Source: Auanema rhodensis | Taxonomy: Eukaryota; Nematoda; Chromadorea; Rhabditida; Rhabditidae | Assembly (NCBI GenBank): GCA_964057225.1 | Contig: OZ059900.1 | Span: 9,868,501-9,932,500, forward strand | Reading direction: 5' to 3' | DNA length: 64,000 nt | Part shown: piece after piece, positions 24,960 through 37,208 of the stretch | How the letters are laid out: each line of letters begins with the position of its first letter | Position numbering within the stretch: position 1 is the first letter of the stretch | The notes under the pieces: generated by a model | Seen by the model: the letters and a program-made list of their open reading frames with translations, nothing else | What the model was told of the DNA's origin: nothing | Database searches by the model: none | Translations under genes and position numbers: made by a program

Positions 24960-27900
24960 TTACTTTTTTTTGAATAAGCTCATATCATCATCGTCTGAAT
25001 CAAAATCGAATATGCTCTTTTTAGGATTTCCGATACTATGCTTTGATTGGTTTCCTGTAGTGCCACTTGTACCACTGGAGCCTGCAATATGCTTTTAAAA
25101 ACATAAAAATAAGTGATGGAACATACTTTTTGATATAGTACTAGCATTGAATGTGGATGTTTCAGTAACTTTATCTGGCGGCTGATCGTTATATTGTTGA
25201 CCTGATTGCTTTGAAGCTGACGAGGAAGAGAACATGGAAACATCATCATCTGAGTCGGAATCAAAAATACTTCGCGAGAAGAGAGGTTTAGGAGTTTCCA
25301 ATTTCTTCGCTGCAGGATTGTTCATAACAGGGAAATTAGAATTTGTTTTTGGAAGTTCTGAGGATGTTGCATCTTTAACAGGGACGATATTATCTTTTTC
25401 CACTATCTCCGAAGGTGTTTCAGCAAGCACTCGCTTCTGTGTTTGCTCTTTTATCTTTTCAGTTTCAGCTTCAATAACAGGATCATTTATTACAATAGGT
25501 GTGTCAAGGGGATCGCTGAATGTTCATTTTATTGATTAAATCTGATTAAACCATTGCTTACCTCTTATCAGGCTTGGACGTATCTGTTTGGACAGAGATA
25601 CTACTCTCATCAGCTGTACTTGTGTTCAATGAAACAACCGGTGACTCACTTTTCATTATTCTTGAAGGAGGTTTACGTGCTGGACCCTTTACTCTTGTCT
25701 TAAGTAGTTCTGGTTCGTTAGTTTTTTTTTAGGTAAACATTACCTTTGTAACAGAAACCAGAAGAGGAGAAGAATCAGATTCGGTTTCGGAATGTGGTTG
25801 TTGGAGATTCGGTGTAGTAGGCTTACTGGAAGGATTGAGCATGGGCATTTTCTCTAAGTTTTTACGTAATGATTCCTATAAATAATATAAGTTTTGAAAA
25901 GAATTGAAAAATAGTGTACAAAGCTGCTCTCCTTTGCTGATGATGTGTTTTTCTTTTCCTCTGTAAATTCTTCCGCGTTGTCAACTTTTTCTGAGATCAT
26001 GTTCAGAGGCTCATTTTCAGGTTCAGCTTCTCCATCATTTTCAACCTTCTCAGTAACGGAAATAGCAGGCTGCGTCGCTTGTTTTTGGACATCTGGCTTT
26101 TCTGGCACGATAGTCATTGAAGATTTACGATTAGCATTTTTGTCACTGTCATCACTGACTGAGATGTTCGTAGCGAGAACATCATCAGAGATTTTCAAGG
26201 ATTTGAAGAAATCGGAATCCTTGCTACTTGCCAGTGATGAAGTAGACGATAAACTGTCTGCTAGATCTGGTTTCTTAGCTTCCTTTGTAGCACTAATTTC
26301 AACTTTCTGAAGAAAACGTCAGATAAATAATAAGAATAGTTTCAAAATATAACTTACCGAAATAGGCTTTCGTTCAGCCATTAATGGCTTTGTAGTAGAT
26401 ATCTTATCGATGGATTTTACGCTAGTTAATACTTTGGCATACTCCGAAAACAAATCATCTTCATCTGAATCAAAGTCGAATAAACTAGACTTGACAGGAG
26501 CTCTCTGAAAAAAACATTAAAAGATGAAATATATACAAAACATACCTTCGGAGGTACTGAAGCTTTGATTGGTTCTGTTGTAGATTGAGAAGGCATCGAA
26601 ACTTTGCTTGATTCAGCTGTAGCTTTAACGGAAACAGAAGCTTTGCTTGGTTCCACTGTAGCTTTAGAGGAATTAGAAGCTTTGCTAGGCTCGTTTGTTA
26701 ATTTAGAAATAACATTTGTTTTGATCGGTTCAGCTTTAGGTTTAGTAGATATTGAGGCATTTTTTGGTTCTTCAGTAACTGTAGAAACTTTGTTTGATTC
26801 TGCGATAACTACAGGTACTCGTGGAACAACATTCTTTGCATCATTTTCTTGAGAATTAGGTATTGACGAAGATGAGGGTATAACTACAGGAAGCACAACC
26901 GTACGTTTTTCGGTTTTAGGAATAGATGATTCGTTCACATTTGATCGAGAAGGTGGTGCGTTTGGAACAGGCTTAACATCTTTAACTTCTTCATCGTCAC
27001 GAACATCATCCACCTAAACTAAGAATAGTTAAATATCATATAAACTTCTTATACTGTAACCTGCGCTACGGTTTTCTTTAGCAATTTGGCTTTAAGTTCT
27101 TCAGCAAATGCAGATGCAGGAGTTATGGGCTTTTCCAACTCGCTCTCCAAAGTTGGTTCAGTTAGATCTTCTTCATCAACTTTAGGAATTTGTTCTTCAA
27201 CTAAAGCAAATGATTATTGATTAAATTATAAATAATCGATTTAAATAAAACCTATTTCTTGTCTACTATTCTTTTTCTCAATGCGAGTACTTTCCATAGG
27301 ACCAAAACTCTGTAAAAATTATGGAATAACGATAAATATCATAAATCGTCTCCTTACAGCAGCATTTCTATTTTCAAAATCTAAGCTATTTATAGAAGAT
27401 ACCTCAGTTACAGAGCCATAATCAATGGTTTTGTCCACAAATGAAGGAATTATAGGTACCGGAGGTCTGATGATATTCGATTTGTTTTCTTCTATTCATT
27501 TTGAACTTACGGGGGCATAGTTGAAATTGGCGCGACAATATGCGCGGCTTCAGGTACGGAAATTTCTGGTACATCATTTTCAGGTACGACAATATCAGGT
27601 TCACGAGTAATTTTTGAAGCAAAAAATTCGGGAGTGCCGATAAATGAAGGTAGATCATCATATCGTGGTTTCTATATTTGTTTCAATAGGATGTTACACA
27701 ATTCAAGCTGATACCTTGAACTCTTCTCTATTAACTAACTGTAATCCAGATTGAGTAGCTTCCTTGATAGCACGTAGAGCATCAGCAGTTGCTTCTTCTC
27801 TACTTTTCTAAACAAGTTACATATTAAATTAATTTGTTTATTAACTATATAATAACCTCGGGAACTTTGGATGCATGTTGATTTTGCTTTCGAATTGGAA

Positions 27901-28283
27901 TATCATCATCTAATATTCTCTACAATACTCGTCATCAATGAAAAAATTTTAATTGTAAACTAACAGTATCTACAAATTTTTTATTTGTTATTAGCGATAA
28001 TTGTAAACTCAAGTTTTGAATATTATTTTCTAGCTGATCTATAATAAACAATATTTGAATAATTTCACATATATAAACTAGCCTGCATTTAAAGATAAAG
28101 CTTCACATTTTTTCTCTACTTCAGTACATTTAGATCTCAAATTTTTTTGGAAATCATCAAGAAATTTACACAACTAAAACAATAATGATGCTAATATTAA
28201 CCACTAATAATGACAAAACTTACCAATACATCTTGTTGAAGTGTCCAGTTGTCCTGGCCAGCTTTAAGTTCTTCTATACTCAT
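24960..28283 (-). CDS. WASHC2: WASH complex subunit 2 (FAM21)
   Basis: Sixteen exons, all in phase: 28283-28224, 28173-28083, 28038-27965, 27919-27857, 27807-27715, 27671-27511, 27466-27358, 27309-27252, 27200-27061, 27013-26546, 26504-26358, 26306-25920, 25875-25744, 25698-25562, 25515-25127 and 25081-24960, giving 876 aa. The head has the family pattern (SIEELKAGQDNWTLQQD; LITNKKFVDTRILDDDIP), then SAFAEELKAKL. A disordered tail carries acidic LFa-type motifs: SLFDFDSDEDDLF (about 445-458), SIFDSDSDDDVSMF (about 791-804) and the C-terminal SIFDFDSDDDDMSLF. A CapZ-binding (CPI) motif fits at about 656-671 (LVSVTKTRVKG...P), and this supports the CTTAAG acceptor of exon 14. The protein anchors the actin-nucleating WASH complex to endosomes via VPS35. 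Exon 2 appears to use a GC donor. The tail is shorter than in vertebrate FAM21 and has its own EPSKAS-type repeats. Confidence 0.9.
26600..26800 (-). repeat. degenerate 13-14 residue repeats inside WASHC2
   Basis: Within exon 10 the unit (E-P/S-x-K-A-S plus 7-8 residues ending in K-x-T) recurs about six times: EPKNAS, EPIKTN, EPSKAS, EPSKAS, ESSKVS, EPIKAS. DNA units are about 39-42 nt. This is a low-complexity linker in the disordered tail. Confidence 0.6.
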
Positions 28284-29033
28284 TAATTTTCTAACTTAAA
28301 CAAAAAATTATTGATTATTTTTTAAATGTTTGGATAATAAACATGTGAGGAAGATAACAATATGTTTAAAAGTACTTATCGCGCTAACTTATAGATAGAG
28401 TGCACTGTGTTTACGATGCACTGCGTTTAGGCTAAACACAAAGCAAAAATTCAATAATCCAATGCATAGTATATGTAATTATTATAAATATACAATTTGA
28501 GATTCAGCAGAAGAAAAAGAAGCATTTGTATTATTTTTCTTGGTGGTTATTGATTTTCATTTGATTGTTTGTTAATTTCAACTATAGATATTCAATAGAT
28601 CTGTAGTTTATGCTAGATATAGATAAGAAATTAAGTTTTAGTAGTCTGATAAGAAAAGAGCCAGCCACTGATATGATTTTCTTACGTTTTTCTTATATAA
28701 CAGCTGTTTAATTGATTTATTAGCATTAGTTTGTAAATTTAATTTATCGAAAGGAAGAAAATGGATAAAAAAATAGTAAGAAATAGACAAAATTATATTT
28801 TCCATTCACAGTTTAGGGCAAGTGGAAATGTTAGAGTTAGAATAATTAAAAGTTGTGTAAAAGCAATACATTTCAAGTTTATAAATAAATAATTATAGGA
28901 AAATGACAGTGTCATTATTATCTACAATGAGAATGGAAACAGTTGGAAAAAAGTAAGAAAACAAGAGTGTGTATCATTCCTGGTGAAAAATTAAACAATG
29001 GGTTGTATACCCAATTTTTTCCACTTTATCCAG
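28284..29033. other. intergenic region, upstream of WASHC2
   Basis: Promoter side of WASHC2 (-) and 3' flank of the bHLH gene (-). A TTTAAG acceptor-like site lies about 12 nt before the WASHC2 ATG. No ORF of note. Confidence 0.5.
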
Positions 29034-29512
29034 CTAAGTCGAGCAATAAGATCTAAACATGTGTATATTAATATTCTTATATAAAACGCCGACAGTACCA
29101 CTTGTACTCCATTTTGGAGCATAAGGATGTCGGTTTTTGGCCAATGTCACACAACGTTTAATATAGCGATGTGGATCCATTTGTGATCTAAAAAAAATAA
29201 AATAATCTTGATTGAGAAATGAAAAGATATTAACAAACTTCAAAATATCATTAAGTAGATCAATATAAGCAATGGCTAAATTCAACGTATCAATTTTTGA
29301 TAATCTCTTCTCAAATGGAAAAGTAGGAATATAATTTCTCAATTCCTGCAACATTTTATTTGATAAATTATAATTAAAATTATTTCATTTAACTATACCA
29401 TGAATGCCACGTTAATGCTGCACATTCTCTTTTTTTCTCGTACATTAGCTGTACTGCGTGTTGATTCATCAAATTCACTGCATGCAGGTGTAGAAGATCG
29501 GCTGATATCCAT
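29034..29512 (-). CDS. hlh-13: Ptf1a/HLH-13-type bHLH transcription factor
   Basis: Three exons: 29512-29399, 29345-29239 and 29187-29034, in phase, 124 aa in this model. The bHLH domain (about residues 24-78) has a basic part TANVREKKRMCSIN, then helix 1 AFMELRNYIPTFPFEKRLSK and helix 2 IDTLNLAIAYIDLLNDIL. SIN, IPT, EKRLSK and DTL match Ptf1a-class factors, which dimerise with class I E-proteins to drive neuronal fate; C. elegans has HLH-13 in this class. Residues after the domain include APKWSTS, similar to the conserved post-bHLH region. Both ends are uncertain. The frame stays open upstream of the ATG to an acceptor-like TGCCAG near 29566, so an upstream exon is likely. A donor at the GGTACTG after WSTS could replace the read-through C-terminus. 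Confidence 0.85.
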
Positions 29513-32272
29513 AAATATAGGAGAAGTAGACTGACTAGTATGAATGTATTTTCTTGAATGAGCCTGGCATAATTAGAATATAATCATAAGAACTCTTTAA
29601 AAGTGTAGTGGAATAGACACATGTCTATAACATGTTTACCGACATTCTTCACGCATGAGTTAATCTTAATTGAAAAACTGTCATAAGTAGTTGTGGCTTA
29701 ATTACTATGAATAATACTGCTATTTTGAAGAGTTTTAGTAATTATTATTTGAAATTAAACTCCAGCTTTGATTAGAAAACTTTAGAACATTGCAGGGGTC
29801 ATTGCAAGTGAAAAATATGTGAATTAACTTCTTTCATCAAACATTGTCAGAAAATAAGAATAATCTGTTTGGAGTTATTGGATCTCACAAGTATTATTTG
29901 TTGTTTTCAACGTGTTGGCTGAAATAATTCATTGCGATAAACGATATGTGCTTAGAGGTTATAGTTTATAGTAAATCTCAAAAAGATTCATAATTTCTCT
30001 CTCAAAGTTTCAAAAAAACTATTCAATTCTCATTACTGAAACGAAGAAAATGATATTTTGGATTAGAATATTCATTTGTGTATAAGTTATTTTTAGAATT
30101 CGTGCGGTAATATAACTGTAAAATATATTGAAAAATGGCTCTGTTCTTAATGCACTTTTTCTGCACTTCTAGCTGTGGTCAACGATCAGCGTAAGGCCAC
30201 AGGAGATTAACATGCTCAAGCATGCTTATAGAGCCACAAATTTATGTTTTATGTGCTTCCGTGTTGTCTTTGATCTTTGAATCATATACGAAGAAGATAG
30301 TGGTATACGTTCTCATCTACACTAATAATGAGTATAAATTAGAATGATTCTTAATTATATATATATAAATATAAGAATTAATGAGCTTGTTAAAATTAAG
30401 TTTAAAAATATATACTATACGTATAGATTAAGAAGAAGAAAAGAATTAATCAATTATAAATAATTTGATATTTAAGCAAGAAATTTGATGAAAGATGTCT
30501 TCATTCTATAATTTTGAAAACTAAATCTATTTTACATATGTTCAGATATTTATTGTTAGAAATATTTCATTTTGTTCTCAAATATTATAAGTTATAGTTA
30601 ATAATCTGTTTCGTACTGTCTTGAATGCACTTATTGATACTTTGCATTCAAACTAGCACATGAGGAGTTTCGAAAACGGTGATATTTAGTTTGGAATTCA
30701 AAATGCCAGAGCGGGATGACTTTGATTGTCAATTCGTCTATTGTATTTTCTTTTTACACATTGTAAAACATAGTACAGCAGCATGGGAATTTCTTCTCAG
30801 AGACTGTTCTAGGCTGAACTTTTTTGTTTCATTTTGAATTTGGGCGCACAAATCCCTTTGAGAAAGAAAATAACTAAGAAAATCTTTTTTTCTTAATATA
30901 ATATATGAATAGTTTGACGTCGTGATGCAGTTTCTTCACATAATCATTATTTTTTTGGTAGGTTCATCAGATTTTTCAATTTACGAAGCTGAAAACAGAA
31001 AATTTTTTGGTGTCAATTAGCATTTTTGTATTTATTTAATCTTTCAATCTTTGTAAGAAAAAATGCACTATGCTTTTAAAATTTTATTTCATAGCTTTCG
31101 ACGTCAAAGCATCAACAAGATCAAGCTGCACATATGTATTCCCTGTTGCATAATTAGTGTCCATTTTGAGATAGGTGTGGCTTTGTTTCATTTGATTAGT
31201 CAACTGCTGCTCCACTGCCCACATCATATTCCACAGCTTATTCAAAAAAAAACATTTTTACAAAGGATCCACTTATTTTAAATTAATCTTTTTCATTCGG
31301 ATTCAAAGCTGGTACTGATTGTTAGTATGTCATTAATCAAGATCAGACAGATGGAGAAACTGGGAGGTCGCCCAACCCATCTTTGACCACCTCAGGATTA
31401 GAGCATGAAGCAATAATTACATAACAGCATAACATGTTTTCAATTAGTATATTTGTACCAGCTCAATCCAAATGTTCCAATTTCTCAAAAGAAAAGCTGC
31501 TTATCTTGCGTTCAAAAATCCTATTTCTTTGTTAAATTAATTTTCAAAAAAAGTTACTGGTTGTACATATAAAATGTCATTTTCGACTATCCGTTTCTTT
31601 TTTTTCAGTTCAAATTTTTCATTTTTTGTAGTCAAGCTTGTATCTCTTGTCAAGCTTGAGTCTGACTCTCTTCCACCGTTAATTACTGTGCTAATCCTTA
31701 AAATCTGCTTTGGATTCAACAAATATAAAGCTGGTTCAAGGCAATTATCTCAATATATCTATTCATTTACTGCTCTCATTTTTGATTTCTTCTCATTTCT
31801 GCTCGCCTTTTATTTATTTCAAACACTTTTCTCTGCTCGACATTCATTTTATATAATTTTCTTTAATTTTCTATTTTAATATATTATCTTAAGCATATAT
31901 AGAAAATTTTATGAAAATTTAAAAGTAACTAGACTGAAACTAAGAAAGAGAGAAAGAGAGAGAAAGAGAGAGACAGAGAGAGAAAGATAAAGAGAAAGAG
32001 AAAGAGATTTAGTTAGAGACATAGTATTAGGTATATCAATACAGATACAAATCTTTAAAAATATGTTGTAGTTTGGATTGATCAAACTCAAAATTGATTG
32101 TTCTCAATTAAGCGCGCGGACTCATCTTTAAATAATAATATAAACTATTTTAAAATAGTATTGACTGTTATTTTTATAATTATATGTTTTGTTTTTATTG
32201 ATGTTTTCTTCGCATATTTTTTCAAATTAATATCTTTTTTGTTCATTAGAAGTACCAAGCTTGACCCTCAGC
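29513..32272. other. intergenic region between divergent bHLH and RhoGAP-like genes
   Basis: Probable bHLH regulatory region and 5' flank of the RhoGAP-like gene. Includes a purine-rich GA tract (31943-32007) and several short hydrophobic ORFs without splice support. Upstream RhoGAP exons could be hidden here. Confidence 0.45.
31943..32007. repeat. GA-rich tract
   Basis: Interrupted (GA)n and GAAA runs; source of a spurious Ser/Leu-rich ORF on the minus strand. Confidence 0.7.
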
Positions 32273-33386
32273 ATGATTATATCTGCAAGCATTTCCTTGG
32301 TCAGATTTCTACTAATAGGAATATGGATCAAGGCTTTTAACAAGATTTGTTCGTTTATTCGTTTCATAATCATGGTATATAGGCACTTCTTCTCACCTAT
32401 TATCCCAGCTCGTTGCATTCGTAAGTTACAAAGAATTTGAATGAGATTATTAATACCGGTTGTATCATTTAAAGCTGTTAATACGTCAACTGCGTATGAT
32501 CAGATTGTGTTTGAAGTGCCATTGGCTATTCATCTTTACCTTGTTCGTCGCAGTTTTGCTGTTCCCATTACATTCTTAACGGGTGCTATACGTCAAAGAA
32601 GCTTTCATCCATGCTGTAAGCTTGAAATATAATTTGTTTTGAAAAAATAACCTAATTAATATAGATAAGCATATATTTTATGAGTCATGTAAAACTGATC
32701 CATTCTATAAAAGAACTGTAAGAAGATTAGAAAACTTGGAATGGGTAAGCTCTACTGAGAAAAGGGAAAACTAAACTAAATGCTTGAAGATGAGGTTCAA
32801 AGATTACAAAGATAGCTGGACTACAAATGGTAGTCTTCTTCTCGATTACATTGAAAAAATTCCTGAAACTATTCTGTCGGAGAAGCCATTCAGATACTTT
32901 GAAGCTGTTGCTGAGTATGTTCATTTATGTCTTTTGCGTTTGATTGTATGTGAATTCTATTCAGAATGCAGCAAGAAAAAAATGTTTCTGCTGTGTCAGT
33001 TTGCTGTCAGCAGATTCCTCAGCCCCACTATGATCATTTCGTTTACTTGATCCGTTTCTTTGCTGCATATCTCGCAGCTGTAAATTTAAAATCAGATAAG
33101 TAAGTATTTAGTTTTTCTATTGAATTTGAATAAAATATGTATTTTCGTGAATATTTTGAAAAGTTTTGTACAAGACTTTCTACTGTATTCTTTCATGGAC
33201 CATATGCACGTCTCTCAATTAAGTCTCGACGATTAGTAAGAATTGAAAATCAAAGATTAATCTACTGAAATCTCATTTCAGATCATTGCTACTATCCTGG
33301 AAAACCATGAAACTCTGTTTGTTGATGATTTTAAAACGAGAATGAAATGGAAGATCTGGCAGAAGTGGATAAACTTTTGGCACTAA
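32273..33386 (+). CDS. RhoGAP-domain protein lacking the arginine finger
   Basis: Seven exons, all in phase: 32273-32420, 32475-32615, 32665-32744, 32790-32914, 32965-33099, 33175-33235 and 33282-33386, giving 264 aa. The fold pattern reads F-E-V-P-L (FGVPL position), then KHIFYESC where RhoGAPs have GIFRxSG, NGSLLLDYIEKIPETIL (the LLK..LRELPEPL helix), PQPHYDHFVYLIRFFAAYL (LP..N...L..L..FL), KLSTVFFHGPYARL (NLA.VF.P.L) and ENHETLF near the C-terminus. GAPs speed GTP hydrolysis on Rho/Rac/Cdc42, but the catalytic arginine is a tyrosine here, so it is probably a non-catalytic binder. The first intron (GTAAGT to TTTAAAG, 54 nt) favours this start over an ATG at 32441, which is inside that intron. 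More 5' exons are possible. The family call is by pattern, not overall identity. Confidence 0.75.
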
Positions 33387-34263
33387 TTATCGTAAGAAAA
33401 TACGTAAAATGAAACAGACTCCTTATTCTAATTTGCATGATAATTTTGCTACAACTTAGAGTAGTAATACTGCTACTTTAAAAATATTGTATTATAATCA
33501 ACTAGTAAATACTTTTTAATGTAAATTTACATCATACTCTCGTAAATCAATATTAACCTATTATCCCATGTAATCTACTATATTTAATCAATATTTTCAT
33601 TACATTATACTTAACTAATCTCACAGTACTGTCACATGTTTTTCTGAAATGCTTGCTGTTTCCACAAGATTTTGTACTGATATTGGATATAAATAAAGTC
33701 TTGATAGACATATGCTCTTATTAATTTCTGAAATTGCAATATGATTCCTATACGCCTTATTGATACTTTAATTGCCTCGCTTGCCTTTCATTGCTTACTT
33801 AATAAGCATTGAAGATTTAGAGTCAAATTTGAAACTAATAATATAATAATTATAACAATAGAGAGCTTAAGTAAGGCATTCGGTTTCAAGCTAATTAGAA
33901 AGCCATCTGCGGTAAGCAAGCCCCCCCCCCTCTCACGGATTAATTTTTAGAGCTGTAGGTCAATGGATCATGAACAGCACGTAACCACTCGGCGAATAAT
34001 TTATGTGCAAAAAAATACAATTATAGATATGTATTCAGTGTGGGAGGTAAAGAAATAAAAAAAAGTGAATGTCCGCCTGCTCCATATGATATGGCTATAT
34101 AACGCATCAGAGATTTTAATAGATTTACACAGCATGTAATAATATTTTATTGGATAAAACATATTATTAAACAAATATTTTATAGAAAAAAAATGAGTTT
34201 AAGACAGGTTTATGTGTATTTATTATAAGGTAGTTATATTGTTCTTAAGTTTCTGCCAAGCAT
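33387..34263. other. intergenic 3' flanks
   Basis: Convergent flanks of the RhoGAP-like gene (+) and a small membrane protein gene (-). A plus-strand AATAAA lies near 33693. A C tract is at 33922-33931. No coding signal. Confidence 0.5.
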
Positions 34264-34819
34264 TTAACTGCATGCCTGATCCAAATTGTCATTCAATAGC
34301 ATGTAGATGAAGTAAGTCGTGAACAGAGCAACAGCTTTTCGAGCAAAAAGCTCTACATAACCATGCTGAGCAAACTGTGAAGAATAGTTAAAACTATGTT
34401 ATATAAAACATGGAATTAACCTTATAATGATAATATGCATAGAATGTGATTAGTCGGATGGCAAACTCAAGAACACGATAAGCAAGACGTCTCTTATGTT
34501 CATAGTGCAAATCCTAAATTATTATAATTATAAAACTTCGCATTTATCACTTCGGTTACCAAATGTCGTGTCAGGAATATGATAACAAACAAACATGAGT
34601 AGAATATGGTTATAACCCATCTGCTCAACCTGTTAGACTGATTACTGACGAAAATCTACAAAATTACATATTTTCCAAAGTTTTATAGCTGAAACTCATG
34701 AAACAAACCAGTTTATATGTTAAAAAAGATGTATATCCTATATACCCATTTATTAAAATGAATAAAAGGAATAAGCTACAATGGCATGAGCAAAATGATG
34801 CAATAGAAAAGCTGAACAT
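34264..34819 (-). CDS. uncharacterised small multi-pass membrane protein
   Basis: Four exons, all in phase 0: 34819-34709, 34655-34560, 34513-34421 and 34374-34264, giving 136 aa. The exons are nearly equal in length (111, 96, 93, 111 nt). Hydrophobic segments are SLFLLFILINGYIGYTSFL in exon 1, WVITIFYSCLFVIIFL in exon 2, LEFAIRLITFYAYYHY in exon 3 and AVALFTTYFIYMLL in exon 4, so four membrane spans are plausible, with a basic loop (HYEHKRRLAYR) between the second and third. I do not recognise the family. The case for a real gene is that four exons with consensus splice sites keep one open frame. In-frame TAA upstream supports the ATG unless a further exon is spliced on. Confidence 0.6.
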
Positions 34820-36792
34820 GCCCAATTAGATGTAGAAGAACAGTATGTTGTACAATATTAAAGACGTTGAAAAGCCTAGTTGTGTAGCTGACTAACCACT
34901 ACATGACTCGTAAGGTTATTATTTAACATTTACTGTGGAATGTTATTTGTATTATCAACATAGGCTAATAACTTTTCATTTATTGATTGCAAATTTTTCC
35001 AGTTATGCAATATTTCATTTATAGAGTTGCATAGCAATTCTCTTCAATTTTCTTTCATATGTTTATGCAAAAATCTGTTTAAATTCTTGTTTCTGACACA
35101 GCTACTCCTTCTTTCCGTGGTACAACAGCAGTCTAAGCTTTATGCTTTCAGTTGTGATTCTATGTTAAATATTTTTTTTCAACCACACCGCTTTCACTCT
35201 CAATTACTTAATCGGTTAGATCGTTTAACTAATCTTTCACAATCCCATCACACATTCAGTTAAAAACTCAATCTGCGGTCAAGAGACATCTGGAACAAAC
35301 TACATATTTCATATGTATGCGTTGTATTCAGTAGATCAAATGCACGAATTGAACTTAAGTCAATGATTTTACACGTGGCAGCTGTAACTATATTCTTGTT
35401 CAAATTTAGTCATGCAGTTAATTGAAGAAAGATTTAAGAAAAAGCGACATTGATTGAATTATCTCAAAGATTCCTAATGCGCTTGAATATACTTTGCCAT
35501 ATAATTGCTCTTTTACTTATTTTTTGCTTGATTTTTGTTCCCTTTAAAGCCGTTTTCGACACAAATTATTTAGAAACGATTCCTTTAATTGTCTTGAGTT
35601 GCTCGTTCGTTTGGCATATCCATCCTAGAAAACGTTATTCCATGACAACCTCCAGTATAATTTCCAACTTTTTTATTGGTTTAATAACAAATATTTTAAT
35701 ATTTCCTCCCGAACTCTACATTCCAATAGATTTTTTTGCATTCTCAGTAACAAAATGGCATATATATTGGTTTTGAGAGCCAATGGTAGCTATTAAAATC
35801 TTCATTTGCTTTAAACAGAAAAAAAAATCTTTTCGTGTGTGTGTGCCAATGAAATTTAGGATCATTTTATGATGGGGGCATGTGCCAGCAAAAACCAAGA
35901 ATCAAGCCAGTTGTCATAGCTAAGGAAAATTTTTCTGACGTATTTCTTTCAGAAAAATTTTATTTTTGATTTATATTAGGTAGTTTATTTCTGAAAAAAA
36001 CAGAAAATTTATTAGTGCTATCTATTTCGCCTACAATCATGAGCTCAGTTAGATTGCTCATTGAGCTTGTTAAATTAAACAGGGAGATCCTTGTGGATTT
36101 TATAAAAAACCATTTTTTCATTTTTTTAAATTTAACATTTTATTTGATCTTGCAACGAAAAGTTAGTTTTTCAAATTTTTAAAGTTTTTTTGAACTAATA
36201 ACTACATAATCAAAATTTCCAAATATTAAATAATATTTTTAGAGTTTTTTTTTGTTTTCTTTTCAAATTTTATGAAATTGTTAGCATAATTGAAATCTAA
36301 TCATAACCAAATAATGTTTTCTTCTTTCTTTCTCACAGATCATATATCATATTATCATACGGTATCATATTAGACGCTTGCAGCTGTTCATTAGCTGGAT
36401 GGCTTGAAGTCATTCCAATTATTTTATTCAATCCTCAATATCTACATATCTACCCGTCTATCTATCTATCTATGCCTATATATATACATATATAGTTAAT
36501 GAAAATCTGCGAGGAATGCCTCAACTAATCAAGAGTGAACAGAGAGCTAGGTGTATCAGCTCGTCATGTACAACTATCTTTCCATCAGCTATATTTCACT
36601 ATTTTTATTCTAAAAATGCTCATTTCTTTTAAATTTCTTTTTTGGTTTTTCATTTTCAACAAGAAAAGTGACCATCAATTTTTTTTTAAGTTTTTTCGTA
36701 TTTAGAATTTTTTTTTCTCATCTGACACACTGTAATATTTAATATTAAAACTTTGATTACAGCTTATTTATTGGATAATTTTTTTTGTCAAA
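34820..36792. other. intergenic region with hydrophobic ORFs of doubtful value
   Basis: Two plus-strand open frames (35027-35263 with no ATG start; an ATG-bearing frame 35477-35776 of 99 codons, hydrophobic) have no recognisable motif and no splice partner. The rest is T-rich with long poly-T runs. A CTAT tetranucleotide run lies at 36452-36472. Confidence 0.4.
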
Positions 36793-37208
36793 ATGTATGC
36801 TTTGGCATCTATTGGTAAATTTATCATTTTCTCACATTTGAAAACATTTTTTATAATATTCAGACATAGCTTCGAAGTTTCAAGAGCACTTAGTGCTTAT
36901 TGGAACAGCAATGACAACAATAATCGCTATCATAATGGTCATCGGCTGTCTGCTTTGTCGGACCACAGGGCAGCCCTCCGTGAGTAGTTTTTAGCCAATT
37001 TTCTTTTTGTTATATATAGATCCATTGTATTTAATATTTCGAATGTTTACATGTTTAAGAGAGAATGCTGTCCGGAATGCAGGCATTTTGATGTTGAAAT
37101 CGAAGTATGTAGTAATTTTTAATATTATACATCTGTTTATAAATTATTAAATCATGCTTTATAAATTTTTGTTTTCAGAATGGGGAGCCTACTTATGATT
37201 GGGTCTGA
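36793..37208 (+). CDS. small single-pass membrane protein with PDZ-ligand-like C-terminus
   Basis: Four exons, all in phase: 36793-36814, 36864-36979, 37060-37104 and 37179-37208, giving 70 aa. A short N-terminus (MYALASIDIASKFQEH) precedes one strong transmembrane helix (residues about 17-37, LVLIGTAMTTIIAIIMVIG), then a juxtamembrane CLLCR, which resembles a palmitoylation site. A cysteine-rich stretch (RECCPECRHFD) follows, and the protein ends in NGEPTYDWV. The last residues D-W-V fit a class III PDZ-binding motif. I do not recognise the family. The small size is easily missed by gene finders, but three consensus introns keep the frame and place the membrane helix intact in exon 2. The function is unknown; an adaptor at a membrane junction would be a guess. 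Confidence 0.65.

Noticed and set aside
31574-31879. Phe-rich 101-codon plus ORF
   Set aside because: Low-complexity translation of T-rich sequence.
35477-35776. Hydrophobic plus-strand ORF of 99 codons
   Set aside because: Could be a small membrane protein, but T-rich DNA gives hydrophobic frames by chance, and no intron, motif or promoter supports it.
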